Below, in pieces: positions 22,066 to 30,340 of a stretch of 64,000 bases of DNA. Under the pieces are notes generated by a model. The model did not search any database and was not told where the DNA came from. It saw only the letters and a list, made by a program, of their open reading frames with translations. Location: the NCBI RefSeq assembly GCF_900103645.1, contig NZ_FNHP01000005.1:124001-188000 (forward strand), written 5' to 3'. Within the stretch, counting starts at the first letter, position 1. The number at the start of each line of letters is the position of its first letter. A program made the position numbers and the translations under genes. Source of the DNA: Oryzisolibacter propanilivorax (lineage in GTDB: Bacteria > Pseudomonadota > Gammaproteobacteria > Burkholderiales > Burkholderiaceae_C).

Positions 22066-23277
22066 TCAGCCGTCCTTGCCGTCCAGCCGGCTGCGCATCA
22101 GCCAAGGCGTGTACTGCACGAAATAGATCGCGAACGCCACCGCCCACAGGCAGGCCGCGCCGTGGAGCGCGTAGGCGTACCACTGCGGGTGCACGGCGGG
22201 CACCAGCACGCGCAGCACGGCCGCGGCCATGACGCAGGCGTAGGCAATCACCTCCCCGCGCCCGGCCTGCAGCGGCCGGCCGGTGTGGCCGCGCGCGGTG
22301 CGCGTCAGCATGCCGATGATCAGCCCGCCGACCACGCCCACGGCCAGGGCATGCACCGCCAGCGTCACAGGCAGCCAGCCCAGCTGCGCGGCGGCCAGCA
22401 GGGCAAAGCCCAGCGGCATCCAGGCATAGGAGGCATGCAGGATCCACAAGATGGGCCGGCGCAGCGTGGTCCAGGGCTTCCACTTCGCCAGGCGCACGGC
22501 GTGCAGCACGGCGGCGGCGGCGCTCAGCACGGCGGCCAACGGCGCCGGCGCGTTGCATACCCAGGCCAGCAGCGCTACGGCGGTCACGGCCAGCACGCTC
22601 ATCTCGAACGCGCGCGGGATGTTCATCGTCAAGCCCGGCGTGACGTTGCGCGTGAACATCGGCACCACCCGGCCGGTGATGACGGCGACCACCATCAGCA
22701 CCATGCCCAGCTCGGCATACAGCGCGGTGAGCGGCTGCAGCGCGATGACGCCGGTGGCCGACAGGTGGAACGCCAGGTTGGCCGCGGCCATCAGCAGCAA
22801 CAGGCCGATCAGCGGGATGTTGCGCTTGTTCTTCGCTTGGATCAGCACGCGCAGCAGCGCGATGGCGACCAGCGGCAGCAGCAGCATGTCCAGCGCGGCA
22901 TACACCGCATACGGCGCGGTGAAGGCGGCGATACGCGCCGCCAGCCACAGCAGCGCCAGCGCGCCCAGCAGCGGGCCGCGCGGCGTGGGCAGGCCGGTCC
23001 AGGCCTTCACGGCGGTCAGCAGGAAGCCGGCGATGACCCCGGCGGCGAAGCCGAACAGCATCTCGTGCGCGTGCCACAGCAGCGGCGGGATCTGCAACTG
23101 CAGCGGCAGGTGGCCCAGGAAGGCCAGCACCCAGACCGGTACCGAGACGCAGGCCAGCAGCGCCGTCAGCAGGTAGAACGGCCGAAAGCCCAGGCGCAGC
23201 AGTGGCAGGCCATGCAGCGCCGGCGCAGGCTGCGCGGCGGCCGGGGGGCGTTGGGGGAAAGGCAGGGGCTGGTTCAC
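22066..23277 (-). CDS. nnrS: NnrS family membrane protein (NO stress response)
   Basis: Heme- and copper-containing inner-membrane protein of the NnrS family, linked to nitric oxide tolerance and denitrification. It has 403 residues and about 12 hydrophobic segments. The family signature begins LRLGFRPFYLLTAL and includes HAHEMLFGFAAGVIAGFLLTAV with the conserved histidines. A GTG start at 23277 opens the frame. A palindrome resembling an NsrR site lies 46 bp upstream. Probably co-transcribed with the DUF2249 gene. Confidence 0.93.
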   Translation of the reverse strand: MNQPLPFPQRPPAAAQPAPALHGLPLLRLGFRPFYLLTALLACVSVPVWVLAFLGHLPLQLQIPPLLWHAHEMLFGFAAGVIAGFLLTAVKAWTGLPTPRGPLLGALALLWLAARIAAFTAPYAVYAALDMLLLPLVAIALLRVLIQAKNKRNIPLIGLLLLMAAANLAFHLSATGVIALQPLTALYAELGMVLMVVAVITGRVVPMFTRNVTPGLTMNIPRAFEMSVLAVTAVALLAWVCNAPAPLAAVLSAAAAVLHAVRLAKWKPWTTLRRPILWILHASYAWMPLGFALLAAAQLGWLPVTLAVHALAVGVVGGLIIGMLTRTARGHTGRPLQAGRGEVIAYACVMAAAVLRVLVPAVHPQWYAYALHGAACLWAVAFAIYFVQYTPWLMRSRLDGKDG

Positions 23278-23322
23278 GGCGGACAGGGCTGCCTCGTGGG
23301 CGAAGCCGGAAGAGCGAACAAT

Positions 23323-23344
23323 AAGTTCATTCTAAATGAATCTT
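23323..23344 (-). promoter_or_regulatory. Candidate NsrR-type operator upstream of nnrS
   Basis: The 22-bp inverted repeat AAGATTCATTT/AGAATGAACTT (minus strand) has arms AAG(A/T)TTCATT. NsrR sites have AAGATGYATTT-like arms in a 23-bp palindrome, so this is one base short and imperfect. Judged by eye. Confidence 0.35.
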
Positions 23345-23382
23345 TTGTTCCATGCGCGTCCGCGTGGCATGCGCCGCGGCGT

Positions 23383-23715
23383 TCAGTGCCAGGTGCTGCG
23401 CGAGAACAACTGCATGACCGCCACGCCGGCGACGATCAGCGCCATGCCGGCGATGGCCGCCAGGTCCAGCTTCTGGCCGTGCAGCAGCCAGCCGGCCAGC
23501 GAGATCAGCACGATGCCCAGCCCTGACCACACGGCATACACCACGCCGGTCGGCAGGTGGTTCATGACCCGCGCCAGGCAGAAGAACGCCAGCGCGTAGC
23601 CCAGCACCGCCAGCAGCGCAGGCGCCAGGCGGGTGAAGCCGGCCGAGGACTTCAGCGCCGTGGTGGCGACGACTTCGGAGGCGATGGCGATGCCCAGGAG
23701 CAGGTAGGGATGCAT
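23383..23715 (-). CDS. SMR family multidrug efflux protein (EmrE/QacE type)
   Basis: Small proton-coupled drug exporter with four membrane helices that works as a dimer. It is 110 residues, as in EmrE. The essential membrane glutamate is E14 (GIAIASEVVATT). The motif GFTRLAPAL follows and VVYAVWSGLG marks helix 3. The start at 23715 (MHPYLLLG) aligns with the EmrE N-terminus and is preferred to one 6 codons upstream. Substrates cannot be told from sequence. Confidence 0.92.
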   Translation of the reverse strand: MHPYLLLGIAIASEVVATTALKSSAGFTRLAPALLAVLGYALAFFCLARVMNHLPTGVVYAVWSGLGIVLISLAGWLLHGQKLDLAAIAGMALIVAGVAVMQLFSRSTWH

Positions 23716-23751
23716 GGCGAAAGGCGCCGGCACGACGCGGGCACAGGTCTG

Positions 23752-23815
23752 TTGCTATTCAAGATATAGCTGCAAGCGCTTGATTCATCAGGGCTAGAGG
23801 CATTTTTTGCTTCAG
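23752..23815 (+). repeat. ATAGCTG-family repeat between the SMR and FAA hydrolase genes
   Basis: GCTATTCAAGATATAGCTGC, AGCGCTTGATTCATCAGGG, then CTAGAGGCATTTTTTG. A well-preserved copy with the T-rich end intact. Confidence 0.8.
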
Positions 23816-23826
23816 ATAACGGCACG

Positions 23827-24669
23827 TCAACCCGCCACGCAGACCAGCCGCTGCTCGCCCAGGCCGGTGGCGCCCAAGCGCATCTCGTCGCCCACGCGCA
23901 GAAAGCGCGGCGGCTTCTGGCCCAGGCCGACGCCTGCGGGCGTGCCAGTCAGCACCAGGTCACCCGGCTCCAGCGTCATGAAGCGGCTGATGTAGGCCAG
24001 CACGGTGGGAACGCCGAACAGGAAGTCGCGCGTGTGGCCGTCCTGCAGGCGTTCGCCGTTCACCTCCAGCCACAGCCGCAGCGCATGCGGGTCGCCCAGT
24101 TCGTCCGGCGTCACCAGCCAGGGACCGACGGGCGCGAAGGTGTCGCCGCCCTTGCCCTTGTCCCACTGGCCGCCGCGCTCCATCTGCCAGGCGCGCTCGG
24201 AGATGTCGTTGGCCAGCACGTAGCCGGCCACATGCGCTAGCGCCTCGCCTTCGGGCACGGCGCGCATGCGCTGGCCGACGACCACGCCCAACTCGACCTC
24301 CCAGTCGAGCTTTTCGGCGCCGGGCGGCACGCGCACGGCGTCGTGCGGGCCGCACAGGCTGCTGGTGGCCTTCATGAACAGCACCGGCTCGGCCGGCGGC
24401 GCCAGGCCGGACTCGCGCGCATGGTCGGCGTAGTTCAGCCCCACGCAGACGATCTTGCCGATGCCGCCCACCGGGCAACCCAGGCGCGTGCCGGCAGGCA
24501 ACTCCGGCAGGCGCGTGGCGTCGATGGCGGCCAGAGCCGCCAGGGTGCGCAGATCGAGCTGCGCCGGGCCGATGTCGGGCAGCAGCATGGACACGTCGCG
24601 CGGCGTGCCCTGAGCATCGACGATGCCGGCGCGTTCGGCGCCGGGCGCTCCGTGGCGGATCAGTTTCAT
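23827..24669 (-). CDS. Fumarylacetoacetate hydrolase family protein
   Basis: 280-residue enzyme of the FAH superfamily, which hydrolyses or decarboxylates C-C bonds in 2,4-dioxo acids with a divalent metal. The core from KIVCVGLNYADHARESG through LDWEVELGVVVG (metal-binding Glu residues) to LTGTPAGVGLGQKPP is complete. The N-terminal 60 residues follow the 2-keto-3-deoxy-fuconate hydrolase/ureidoglycolate lyase-like branch, but the substrate is not determinable here. No pathway genes adjoin it. Confidence 0.88.
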   Translation of the reverse strand: MKLIRHGAPGAERAGIVDAQGTPRDVSMLLPDIGPAQLDLRTLAALAAIDATRLPELPAGTRLGCPVGGIGKIVCVGLNYADHARESGLAPPAEPVLFMKATSSLCGPHDAVRVPPGAEKLDWEVELGVVVGQRMRAVPEGEALAHVAGYVLANDISERAWQMERGGQWDKGKGGDTFAPVGPWLVTPDELGDPHALRLWLEVNGERLQDGHTRDFLFGVPTVLAYISRFMTLEPGDLVLTGTPAGVGLGQKPPRFLRVGDEMRLGATGLGEQRLVCVAG

Positions 24670-24799
24670 AGGGGTCTTTCGCGAGGAAGGCAAGGCACGC
24701 ATCTTAGGCACGCGCGGGTCGCGCCGCCGTGGCGCAGCGCACGCCGCAGCCCTACCATGGCATTGCCGCGTGGGCCGATGCGCTGGCCGTATCACTCCC

Positions 24800-24856
24800 G
24801 AAATCATAGCTGCCGGCCCTTGTTCCTCAATGGTCATCACCATTTTTTTATCCAAA
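24800..24856 (+). repeat. ATAGCTG-family repeat upstream of the chromate transporter genes
   Basis: GAAATCATAGCTGCCGGCCC, TTGTTCCTCAATGGTCATC, then CATTTTTTTATCC. It ends directly at the start codon of the first transporter gene, so it forms that gene's entire leader. Confidence 0.7.
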
Positions 24857-25447
24857 ATGCCCAATAGTCCCGTGCCCCCGGATGCCGCTGCGCAAGCGCC
24901 CGGCCCGCGCGACCCCGCCGACCTGTTCTGGTCCTTCACCTGGCTGGCGCTGCAGGGTTTCGGCGGCGTAGTGGCGGTGGTGCAGCGCGAGCTGGTGGAG
25001 CGCAAGGGCTGGCTGACCAACGAGCAGTTCGTCGAGGACTGGGCGGTGGCGCAGATCCTGCCCGGGCCGAACGTGGTCAACCTGTCGGTGATGATCGGCG
25101 ACCGGCATTTCGGCCTGCGCGGCGCGCTGGCGGCGCTCGCCGGCATGCTGACCCTGCCGCTGCTGGTGGTGCTGGCGCTGGCCATGGGCTACGCGCAGTT
25201 CGCCGACCATCCGGCCGTGGCCGGGGCGCTGCGCGGCATGGGCGCGGTGGCGGCGGGCCTGGTCGCCGGCACGGGGCTGAAGCTGGCGGCGGCGCTGCGC
25301 CGCCATCCACTGGGCCTGGCGCCGTGCGCGCTACTGGCGGCGCTCACCTTCATCGCCATGGGCCTGCTGCGCCTGCCGCTGTTCTGGGTGCTGCCGGTGC
25401 TGGGCGGCGCCGCCTACGCCCTGACCTGGCGCAGGACCGCGCCATGA
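24857..25447 (+). CDS. chrA: Chromate transporter, N-terminal-half type (ChrA family)
   Basis: 196-residue membrane protein of the chromate ion transporter family, short-chain (half-size) type. The family segment LFWSFTWLALQGFGGVVAVVQRELVERKGW and the motif QILPGPNVVNLSVMIG mark one CHR domain; five to six hydrophobic helices follow. Partner of the next gene, with which it overlaps by ATGA. Half-size pairs act together in chromate (or sulfate-like oxyanion) export. An ATG 9 codons upstream lies inside the repeat and was not used. Confidence 0.88.
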   Translation: MPNSPVPPDAAAQAPGPRDPADLFWSFTWLALQGFGGVVAVVQRELVERKGWLTNEQFVEDWAVAQILPGPNVVNLSVMIGDRHFGLRGALAALAGMLTLPLLVVLALAMGYAQFADHPAVAGALRGMGAVAAGLVAGTGLKLAAALRRHPLGLAPCALLAALTFIAMGLLRLPLFWVLPVLGGAAYALTWRRTAP

Positions 25448-26034
25448 ACGCCCTCGCGCTGCAGTCACTCGACTGGCTGAACCTGTTCCTGTACTACCTG
25501 TCGCTGTCACTGCTGGCCGTGGGCGGGGCCATGGCCACGGCGCCGGACATGCACCGCTTCCTGGTCGAGCGCCAGGGCTGGCTGACGGACCTGCAGTTCA
25601 ACGCCTCCATTGCCATTGCCCAGGTCGCGCCCGGGCCCAACGTGCTGTTCATCGCCCTGCTGGGCTGGAACGTCGGGTTGAACGCCAGCGGCGCCGGCGC
25701 GGGAGGCTGGGCCAGCGGCGTGCTGGGGCTGGCGCTGTGCATGGTGGGCGTGCTGCTGCCCAGCACCACGCTGACATGGCTGGCCACGCGCTGGGGCCAC
25801 CGCAACCGCGACCGGCGCGGCGTGCGCGCCTTCAGGCAGGGCATGGCGCCACTGGTCGTCGGGCTGCTGCTGGCCACCGCCTGGATCCTGGCCAGCGCGC
25901 ACGACCAGGCTGCCCGCGACTGGCCGCTGTGGCTGCTGAGCGCCGCCAGCGCGCTGATGGTGTGGCGCACGCGGCTGCACCTGCTGTGGCTGCTGGGCGC
26001 CGGCGCGCTCCTGGGGGCGCTGGGCTGGGTGTGA
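25444..26034 (+). CDS. Chromate transporter, C-terminal-half type (ChrA family)
   Basis: Second half-size CHR protein, also exactly 196 residues. It has LSLLAVGGAMATAPDMHRFLVERQGWL and IAQVAPGPNVLFIALLG, the second-copy version of the PGPN motif, then hydrophobic helices to the C-terminus. It is translationally coupled to the preceding gene. The two probably form an antiparallel heterodimer in the inner membrane. Substrate assignment rests on the family only. Confidence 0.88.
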   Translation: MNALALQSLDWLNLFLYYLSLSLLAVGGAMATAPDMHRFLVERQGWLTDLQFNASIAIAQVAPGPNVLFIALLGWNVGLNASGAGAGGWASGVLGLALCMVGVLLPSTTLTWLATRWGHRNRDRRGVRAFRQGMAPLVVGLLLATAWILASAHDQAARDWPLWLLSAASALMVWRTRLHLLWLLGAGALLGALGWV

Positions 26035-26081
26035 ATGCGGTGCACAGGCCGATGCAGGCCGGGTCGTGCATGGGGTGACGG

Positions 26082-27464
26082 TCAGCGCAGCGCAAACGAC
26101 TCGCGGTGCATGCGCCAGACACGCGGTCCGCGGGAGTGCGCCGCGAGCGCGTCGCCCAACCCCTGCGGCCCACAGAACCACAGGTCCAGCGGCCCGCCCA
26201 AGTCCTCCAGCGCCTGGGGCGTCAGGCGCTGGCCGAGCGCGGCGTCGTGCACGCTCAGCCGCACCGGCGGCTGCGCCTGCGCGCACAGCGGGCGCAGTCG
26301 CGCCAGCAGCGGGTCGCGCGTCGCGTCGCGGGTGCAGTAGTGCAGGTGCGCGGGTTGTGCGCAGGCCTGCGCGGGGGCGGCGCCTGGCTGGCGCGCTTCC
26401 AGCAACGCCAGAAACGGCGTCACGCCCACGCCGCCCGCCACCCACACCTGCAGGCGATCCGGGCGGCCGCGGCCGTCGAAGCGTCCATAGGGTCCTTCGA
26501 TGTCCACGCGCTGGCCCACACGCAGGCGCTGCCCCAGGGTGCGGGTGTAGTCCCCCAGCGGCTTGATGACCAGGCGCAGTAGCGGCTCGCCGGCCTCGCT
26601 GGTGCCCAGGCTGCCGGGGGCGCTGGCGATGGTGAAGGGGTGCTGCCCCTCGGCGCGGTCGAAGCGCACGAAGGCGAACTGCCCCGCGCAGTGCCCCGGC
26701 CAGTGCGCGGGCAGCGCGCAGACCACCTCGATCGGCGCCTGCGGGCCGCCGTCGCCGAGCGCACGCACGGCATGGATGCGCCCCGCGTGGCTGCGCGCGC
26801 GGCCAACCCGCCCCGCCAACGACCACAGGGCCGCCAGGCTGCCCGTTGCCAGCAGCGTGCCCATGAGCAAGCCCAGCGGCGCTGCCCAGAAGGCCAGCGG
26901 CATCAGGGCCAGCGTGTGCAGCGCCAGCGCCAGGAACAGCAGCGGCATGGCACGGTGCAGCAGGCGCCAGGGGCGGTAGGCAAGCAGCCGGGTCAGCAGC
27001 GTCACGGCGACTAGGGCCAGCAGCAGGTAGAAGGCCCACTCGCCCAGGTCCTTGGCGAAACCGCGCGCGTCGGTGAACCAGGGCAGCACGGCCTCGTGCA
27101 CGGGCTTGCCGGCGCGGCCCCACAGCGCCTTGATCCAGCCACTGGACTCCTTGGCTCCCCAGTGCGCGATGGCGGCCAGGGCCGCGCCGATGCCGGCCCA
27201 CTTGTGCAGCCGATAGACCTGGTCCAGGCCGCCCAGCGGGCGCTCCAGCCAGGGCAGGCGCAGCGCCAGCACCAGGGCCAGCGCCATCAGGCCGATGCTC
27301 CACAGCCCCGTGAGGTACAGGGCCTGCTGGCGCAGCTGCCAACAGCCGGTGGCCGCGCCCTGGGCATCGACCAGTGGCTGCATGCCCGTTCCGGCCGGCA
27401 TGACCGCCAGCCAGGCCAGGGTGATGACCCCCAGCACGGTCCCCAGGGCGACCTTGATGCGCAT
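26082..27464 (-). CDS. Ferric reductase-like transmembrane flavoprotein
   Basis: 460-residue membrane electron carrier. The N-terminal half (to about 225) has six hydrophobic segments with paired histidines (YRLHKWAG, ALHTLAL) fitting a heme-binding ferric reductase domain. The C-terminal half is a ferredoxin-NADP reductase-like module: FAD motif HPFTIASAPG, then GPYGRF and the NAD(P) region WVAGGVGVTPFLALLEA and WFCGPQGLG. The family reduces ferric iron or flavins, or serves as NOX-like oxidase. It lies directly downstream of a PepSY gene, which fits an iron or redox role. Confidence 0.85.
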   Translation of the reverse strand: MRIKVALGTVLGVITLAWLAVMPAGTGMQPLVDAQGAATGCWQLRQQALYLTGLWSIGLMALALVLALRLPWLERPLGGLDQVYRLHKWAGIGAALAAIAHWGAKESSGWIKALWGRAGKPVHEAVLPWFTDARGFAKDLGEWAFYLLLALVAVTLLTRLLAYRPWRLLHRAMPLLFLALALHTLALMPLAFWAAPLGLLMGTLLATGSLAALWSLAGRVGRARSHAGRIHAVRALGDGGPQAPIEVVCALPAHWPGHCAGQFAFVRFDRAEGQHPFTIASAPGSLGTSEAGEPLLRLVIKPLGDYTRTLGQRLRVGQRVDIEGPYGRFDGRGRPDRLQVWVAGGVGVTPFLALLEARQPGAAPAQACAQPAHLHYCTRDATRDPLLARLRPLCAQAQPPVRLSVHDAALGQRLTPQALEDLGGPLDLWFCGPQGLGDALAAHSRGPRVWRMHRESFALR

Positions 27465-27498
27465 GGCGTTCTCCTTGTGGGCGGATGGACCGGGCCGT

Positions 27499-27813
27499 TT
27501 AGCGGCGCACGCGGGTCTTTTCCACCGCGCCGGTGGTGGCGTTCACATACAGCTTCAGGCGCTCGCCTCGGGCGTTGTCGGCTTTGACCTCGTAGCGGCC
27601 GTGGTCCCATTCGATCTCGCGGATGTCGCGGTAGCCGGCGGCCTCCATGCGGTCGTAGATGTCGCGCAGGGTCAGCCGCGCCTGCGGGGACACAGCGGCG
27701 GCCGACGCGGCCGGGGCCACCGAGGGCGCGGGGGCCTGTGCCTGGGCGATGCCGGCGGTCATGGCGGCGCTGGCGGCGATAGCGGCGAGGAAATGGCGGA
27801 TGTTCGGTTGCAT
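27499..27813 (-). CDS. PepSY domain-containing periplasmic protein
   Basis: 104-residue protein with a Sec signal (ending IAQAQA near residue 26) and a PepSY_2-type domain (about 45-100: LRDIYDRMEAAGYRDIREIEWDHGRYEV). PepSY proteins may inhibit or assist peptidases or serve as periplasmic sensors. It is 34 bp upstream of the ferric reductase-like gene in the same direction and divergent from a second PepSY gene with a two-component system. Confidence 0.8.
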   Translation of the reverse strand: MQPNIRHFLAAIAASAAMTAGIAQAQAPAPSVAPAASAAAVSPQARLTLRDIYDRMEAAGYRDIREIEWDHGRYEVKADNARGERLKLYVNATTGAVEKTRVRR

Positions 27814-27901
27814 GGCGGTGACTCCTGGGACGATGGCCCGGCGGGTGCCTGGCCTGGTGCGAATTCTGGAAAATCCCTGGTGAACCGGCGCTGAAGGCGG
27901 T

Positions 27902-27935
27902 GTTCATCCACGGTTCATCGCGCGATACGTATAAA
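27902..27935 (+). promoter_or_regulatory. Putative promoter with 11-bp-phased direct repeats for the PepSY two-component operon
   Basis: GTTCATC occurs at 27902-27908 and again at 27913-27919 (period 11), followed by a TATAAA-like -10 at 27930-27935. Direct repeats phased at 11 bp over the -35 region are typical of OmpR/PmrA-class regulator sites. Not verified by any search. Confidence 0.35.
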
Positions 27936-27944
27936 GGGCGGACC

Positions 27945-28268
27945 ATGTCTCTGTTCGTTCACCCTCTCGCCCCGCTGGCACTTGCCCTGGTCCTCCTGGG
28001 TTCAGGCGCCGCAGTGCGTGCGGGCGAGCGCGACCACGAACTGGCCCGCGCAGCGCTGCAGCACGGCCAGGTGCTGCCGCTGCGCCAAGTGCTGGACAAG
28101 GTCGAGCGCGAATACCAGGGCCAGGTGCTCAAGATCGAGTTCGAGCGCGACGACGGGCGCTACATCTATGAGATCCGCCTGCTGCAACCGGACGGACGCA
28201 TGGCCAAGCTCAAGGTGGACGCGGTCGATGGCCGCGTCCTGAAAATCAAGCGCAAGGGAGACCACTGA
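27945..28268 (+). CDS. PepSY domain-containing protein
   Basis: 107-residue exported protein. A signal peptide (about 1-26, ending VRA) precedes a PepSY domain with LRQVLDKVEREYQGQVLKIE and DGRYIYEIRLLQPDG. Its stop codon overlaps the start of the response regulator gene by one base, so it is the first gene of a three-gene signalling operon. PepSY proteins next to two-component systems are thought to modulate the kinase; that role is inferred from position. Confidence 0.85.
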   Translation: MSLFVHPLAPLALALVLLGSGAAVRAGERDHELARAALQHGQVLPLRQVLDKVEREYQGQVLKIEFERDDGRYIYEIRLLQPDGRMAKLKVDAVDGRVLKIKRKGDH

Positions 28269-28939
28269 TGCGCATCCTGGTGGTGGAGGACGAACCCACG
28301 CTGTGCGGCCAGCTCGCGCAGGCCATCGCCAGCGCCGGGCACACGGTGGAGTGCGCGGGCGACGGCGTGCAGGCCCACTACCTGGGCGACGTGGAGCGCT
28401 ACGACGCGGTGGTGCTCGACCTGGGCCTGCCCCGCATGGATGGCCTGTCGGTGCTGCGCCACTGGCGCGCCGCCGGGCGCAACATGCCGGTGCTCATCCT
28501 CACGGCGCGCGGCGGCTGGCAGGACAAGGTGGCCGGCATCGATGCCGGCGCCGACGACTATCTGGCCAAGCCCTTTCACATGGAGGAGCTGTTGGCGCGC
28601 CTGCGCGCCCTGCTGCGCCGCGCCAGCGAGCACGCCAGCGCGCAGTGGCAGTGCGGCGCCATTTGGCTGGACACGCGCCAGGCGCGCGTGCTGGTCGACG
28701 GCCAGCCGCTGACCCTGACCAGCCACGAGTTCAAGCTGCTGTCGCTGCTGATGCAGCGCAAGGGCGAGGTGCTGTCGCGCACCGAGCTGGCCGAGCACCT
28801 CTACCCGCACGACAGCGAGCGCGACTCCAACACCATCGAGGTCTTTGTCGGCCGCCTGCGCAAGAAGCTGCCCGAAGGCTGCATCGAGACCGTGCGCGGC
28901 CTGGGCTATCGGCTGGTGGATATGGGCAGCGGCGCATGA
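28268..28939 (+). CDS. OmpR/PhoB-family response regulator (QseB/PmrA type)
   Basis: 223-residue transcription factor. Receiver domain 1-115 with the acidic pocket at EDE (7-9), phospho-acceptor D51 (LDLGLPRMDG) and K101 (YLAKPF). The DNA-binding winged helix (about 125-220) has LTSHEFKLLSLLMQRKGEV and TIEVFVGRLRKKL. The neighbours suggest it reacts to periplasmic or iron/redox conditions. Possible target sites are the phased GTTCATC repeats upstream of its own operon. Confidence 0.93.
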   Translation: MRILVVEDEPTLCGQLAQAIASAGHTVECAGDGVQAHYLGDVERYDAVVLDLGLPRMDGLSVLRHWRAAGRNMPVLILTARGGWQDKVAGIDAGADDYLAKPFHMEELLARLRALLRRASEHASAQWQCGAIWLDTRQARVLVDGQPLTLTSHEFKLLSLLMQRKGEVLSRTELAEHLYPHDSERDSNTIEVFVGRLRKKLPEGCIETVRGLGYRLVDMGSGA

Positions 28940-30309
28940 AAGGCGGGGGAATACATTCCCTGCGCCTGCGCCTGCTGGCTGGCACGCTGGCCTGGATGCT
29001 GCTCAGCCTTGGCGCTGCCGGCTGGGGGCTGCGCGCGCTGTTCCTGAACCACATCACCCAGCAGCTGCAGGCGCAGCTGGTGCTGCAACTCGACCAGCTC
29101 AGCGCCGCGGTGGACTGGAGCGCGGACGGGCAACTGGTCGTGCCCCGCGTGGTGGCCGACCCGCGCCTGGAGCAGCCGCTGTCGGGCCTGTATTGGCAGA
29201 TCGACCGCCTGGGCAACGCGCCACGCACGGCCATGGCGCGCTCGCGCTCGCTGTGGGACCAGACGCTGGCCCTGCCGCCCGCGCCCGGGGACTACCCTGC
29301 CCAGGGATATCGCGTGCTTGCATTGCGTGACGCGCAGGACCACCTGCTGCTGGCCGTGGCGCGCACGCTGCAGCTGCCCGACGATGCCGCACCGCCCCTG
29401 CGCCTAGTGGTGGCCGGCGATCAGGCCCTGCTGGCCGAGCCACTACAGCGTTTCAGCCGCATGCTGCTCGTTGCCCTGGCGGTGCTGGCCGCCGGCCTGG
29501 CACTGGCCGTGGTGCTGCAGCTGCAGCTGGCGCTGCGCCCGCTGCAGTTGCTGCGCCAGCGGCTGTCCGACGTGCGCGCCGGCAGCGCCGCGCAGCTGCA
29601 GGGGCCGTTCCCGCAGGAGCTGCAGCCACTGGTGACCGAGTTCAACCATGTGCTGGCCGAGAACGCCGAGATGGTGCAGCGCGCCCGCACCCAGGCCGGC
29701 AACCTGGCGCATGCCGTGCACACGCCACTGTCCGTGCTGGCCAATGCCGCTGCCCGGGAGTCAGGCCCGCTGGGCGCGCTGGTGCGCGAGCAGGTGGACA
29801 CGGCGCGCCGCCAGGTCGACTACCACCTGGCGCGCGCCCGCGCCGCCGCCGCCGTGCGCGCTACCGGCCTGGCCACGCCCGTGCTGGAGCCGGTGCAGGC
29901 GCTGCTGCGCACCATGCAGCGCCTGCATGCAGCGCGCGGCCTGTCGTTCGAGCTCGCTCAGGGCGCGCAGGACGCCCCATTCCGCGGCGAGCCGCAGGAC
30001 CTGTACGAACTGCTGGGCAACCTGATCGACAACGCCGGCAAATGGGCGCGCTCGCGCGTTGTGGTGGATGTGCGGCGTGAAGGGGGCCAGCTGTGCTTCA
30101 CCGTGGACGACGACGGGCCCGGCATCCCGGATGCCGAGCGCGAGCGCATGTTCGAGCGCGGTGTGCAGCTGGACGAACGCCGCCCGGGCTCCGGCCTGGG
30201 CCTGGACATCGTGCGCGCCCTGGCCGACACCTATGGCGGCAGCGTGCAGGCCGGACCGTCCTCCCTGGGCGGTGCCCGCCTGCGGCTGAGTCTGCCGGCG
30301 GCGACCTGA
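28936..30309 (+). CDS. Sensor histidine kinase
   Basis: 457-residue inner-membrane kinase. One membrane helix lies near residues 10-35 and a second near 180-205, enclosing a periplasmic sensor of about 145 residues. The HisKA-like segment has LAHAVHTPLSVL, with H259 as the likely phosphorylated residue. The catalytic domain shows the N box NLIDNAGKWAR, G1 DDDGPGIPD and G2 GSGLGLDIV. PhoQ/QseC-like in layout. It overlaps the response regulator gene by ATGA, so the two form a cognate pair. The signal sensed is unknown. Confidence 0.92.
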   Translation: MKGGGIHSLRLRLLAGTLAWMLLSLGAAGWGLRALFLNHITQQLQAQLVLQLDQLSAAVDWSADGQLVVPRVVADPRLEQPLSGLYWQIDRLGNAPRTAMARSRSLWDQTLALPPAPGDYPAQGYRVLALRDAQDHLLLAVARTLQLPDDAAPPLRLVVAGDQALLAEPLQRFSRMLLVALAVLAAGLALAVVLQLQLALRPLQLLRQRLSDVRAGSAAQLQGPFPQELQPLVTEFNHVLAENAEMVQRARTQAGNLAHAVHTPLSVLANAAARESGPLGALVREQVDTARRQVDYHLARARAAAAVRATGLATPVLEPVQALLRTMQRLHAARGLSFELAQGAQDAPFRGEPQDLYELLGNLIDNAGKWARSRVVVDVRREGGQLCFTVDDDGPGIPDAERERMFERGVQLDERRPGSGLGLDIVRALADTYGGSVQAGPSSLGGARLRLSLPAAT

Positions 30310-30340
30310 GAGCCTGTTGCCGACCTTTTCCCCGTGCCCG

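Noticed and set aside
24830..24856. Upstream ATG (MVITIFLSK) for the first chromate transporter gene
   Set aside because: It lies within the repeat and adds residues not expected in the family.
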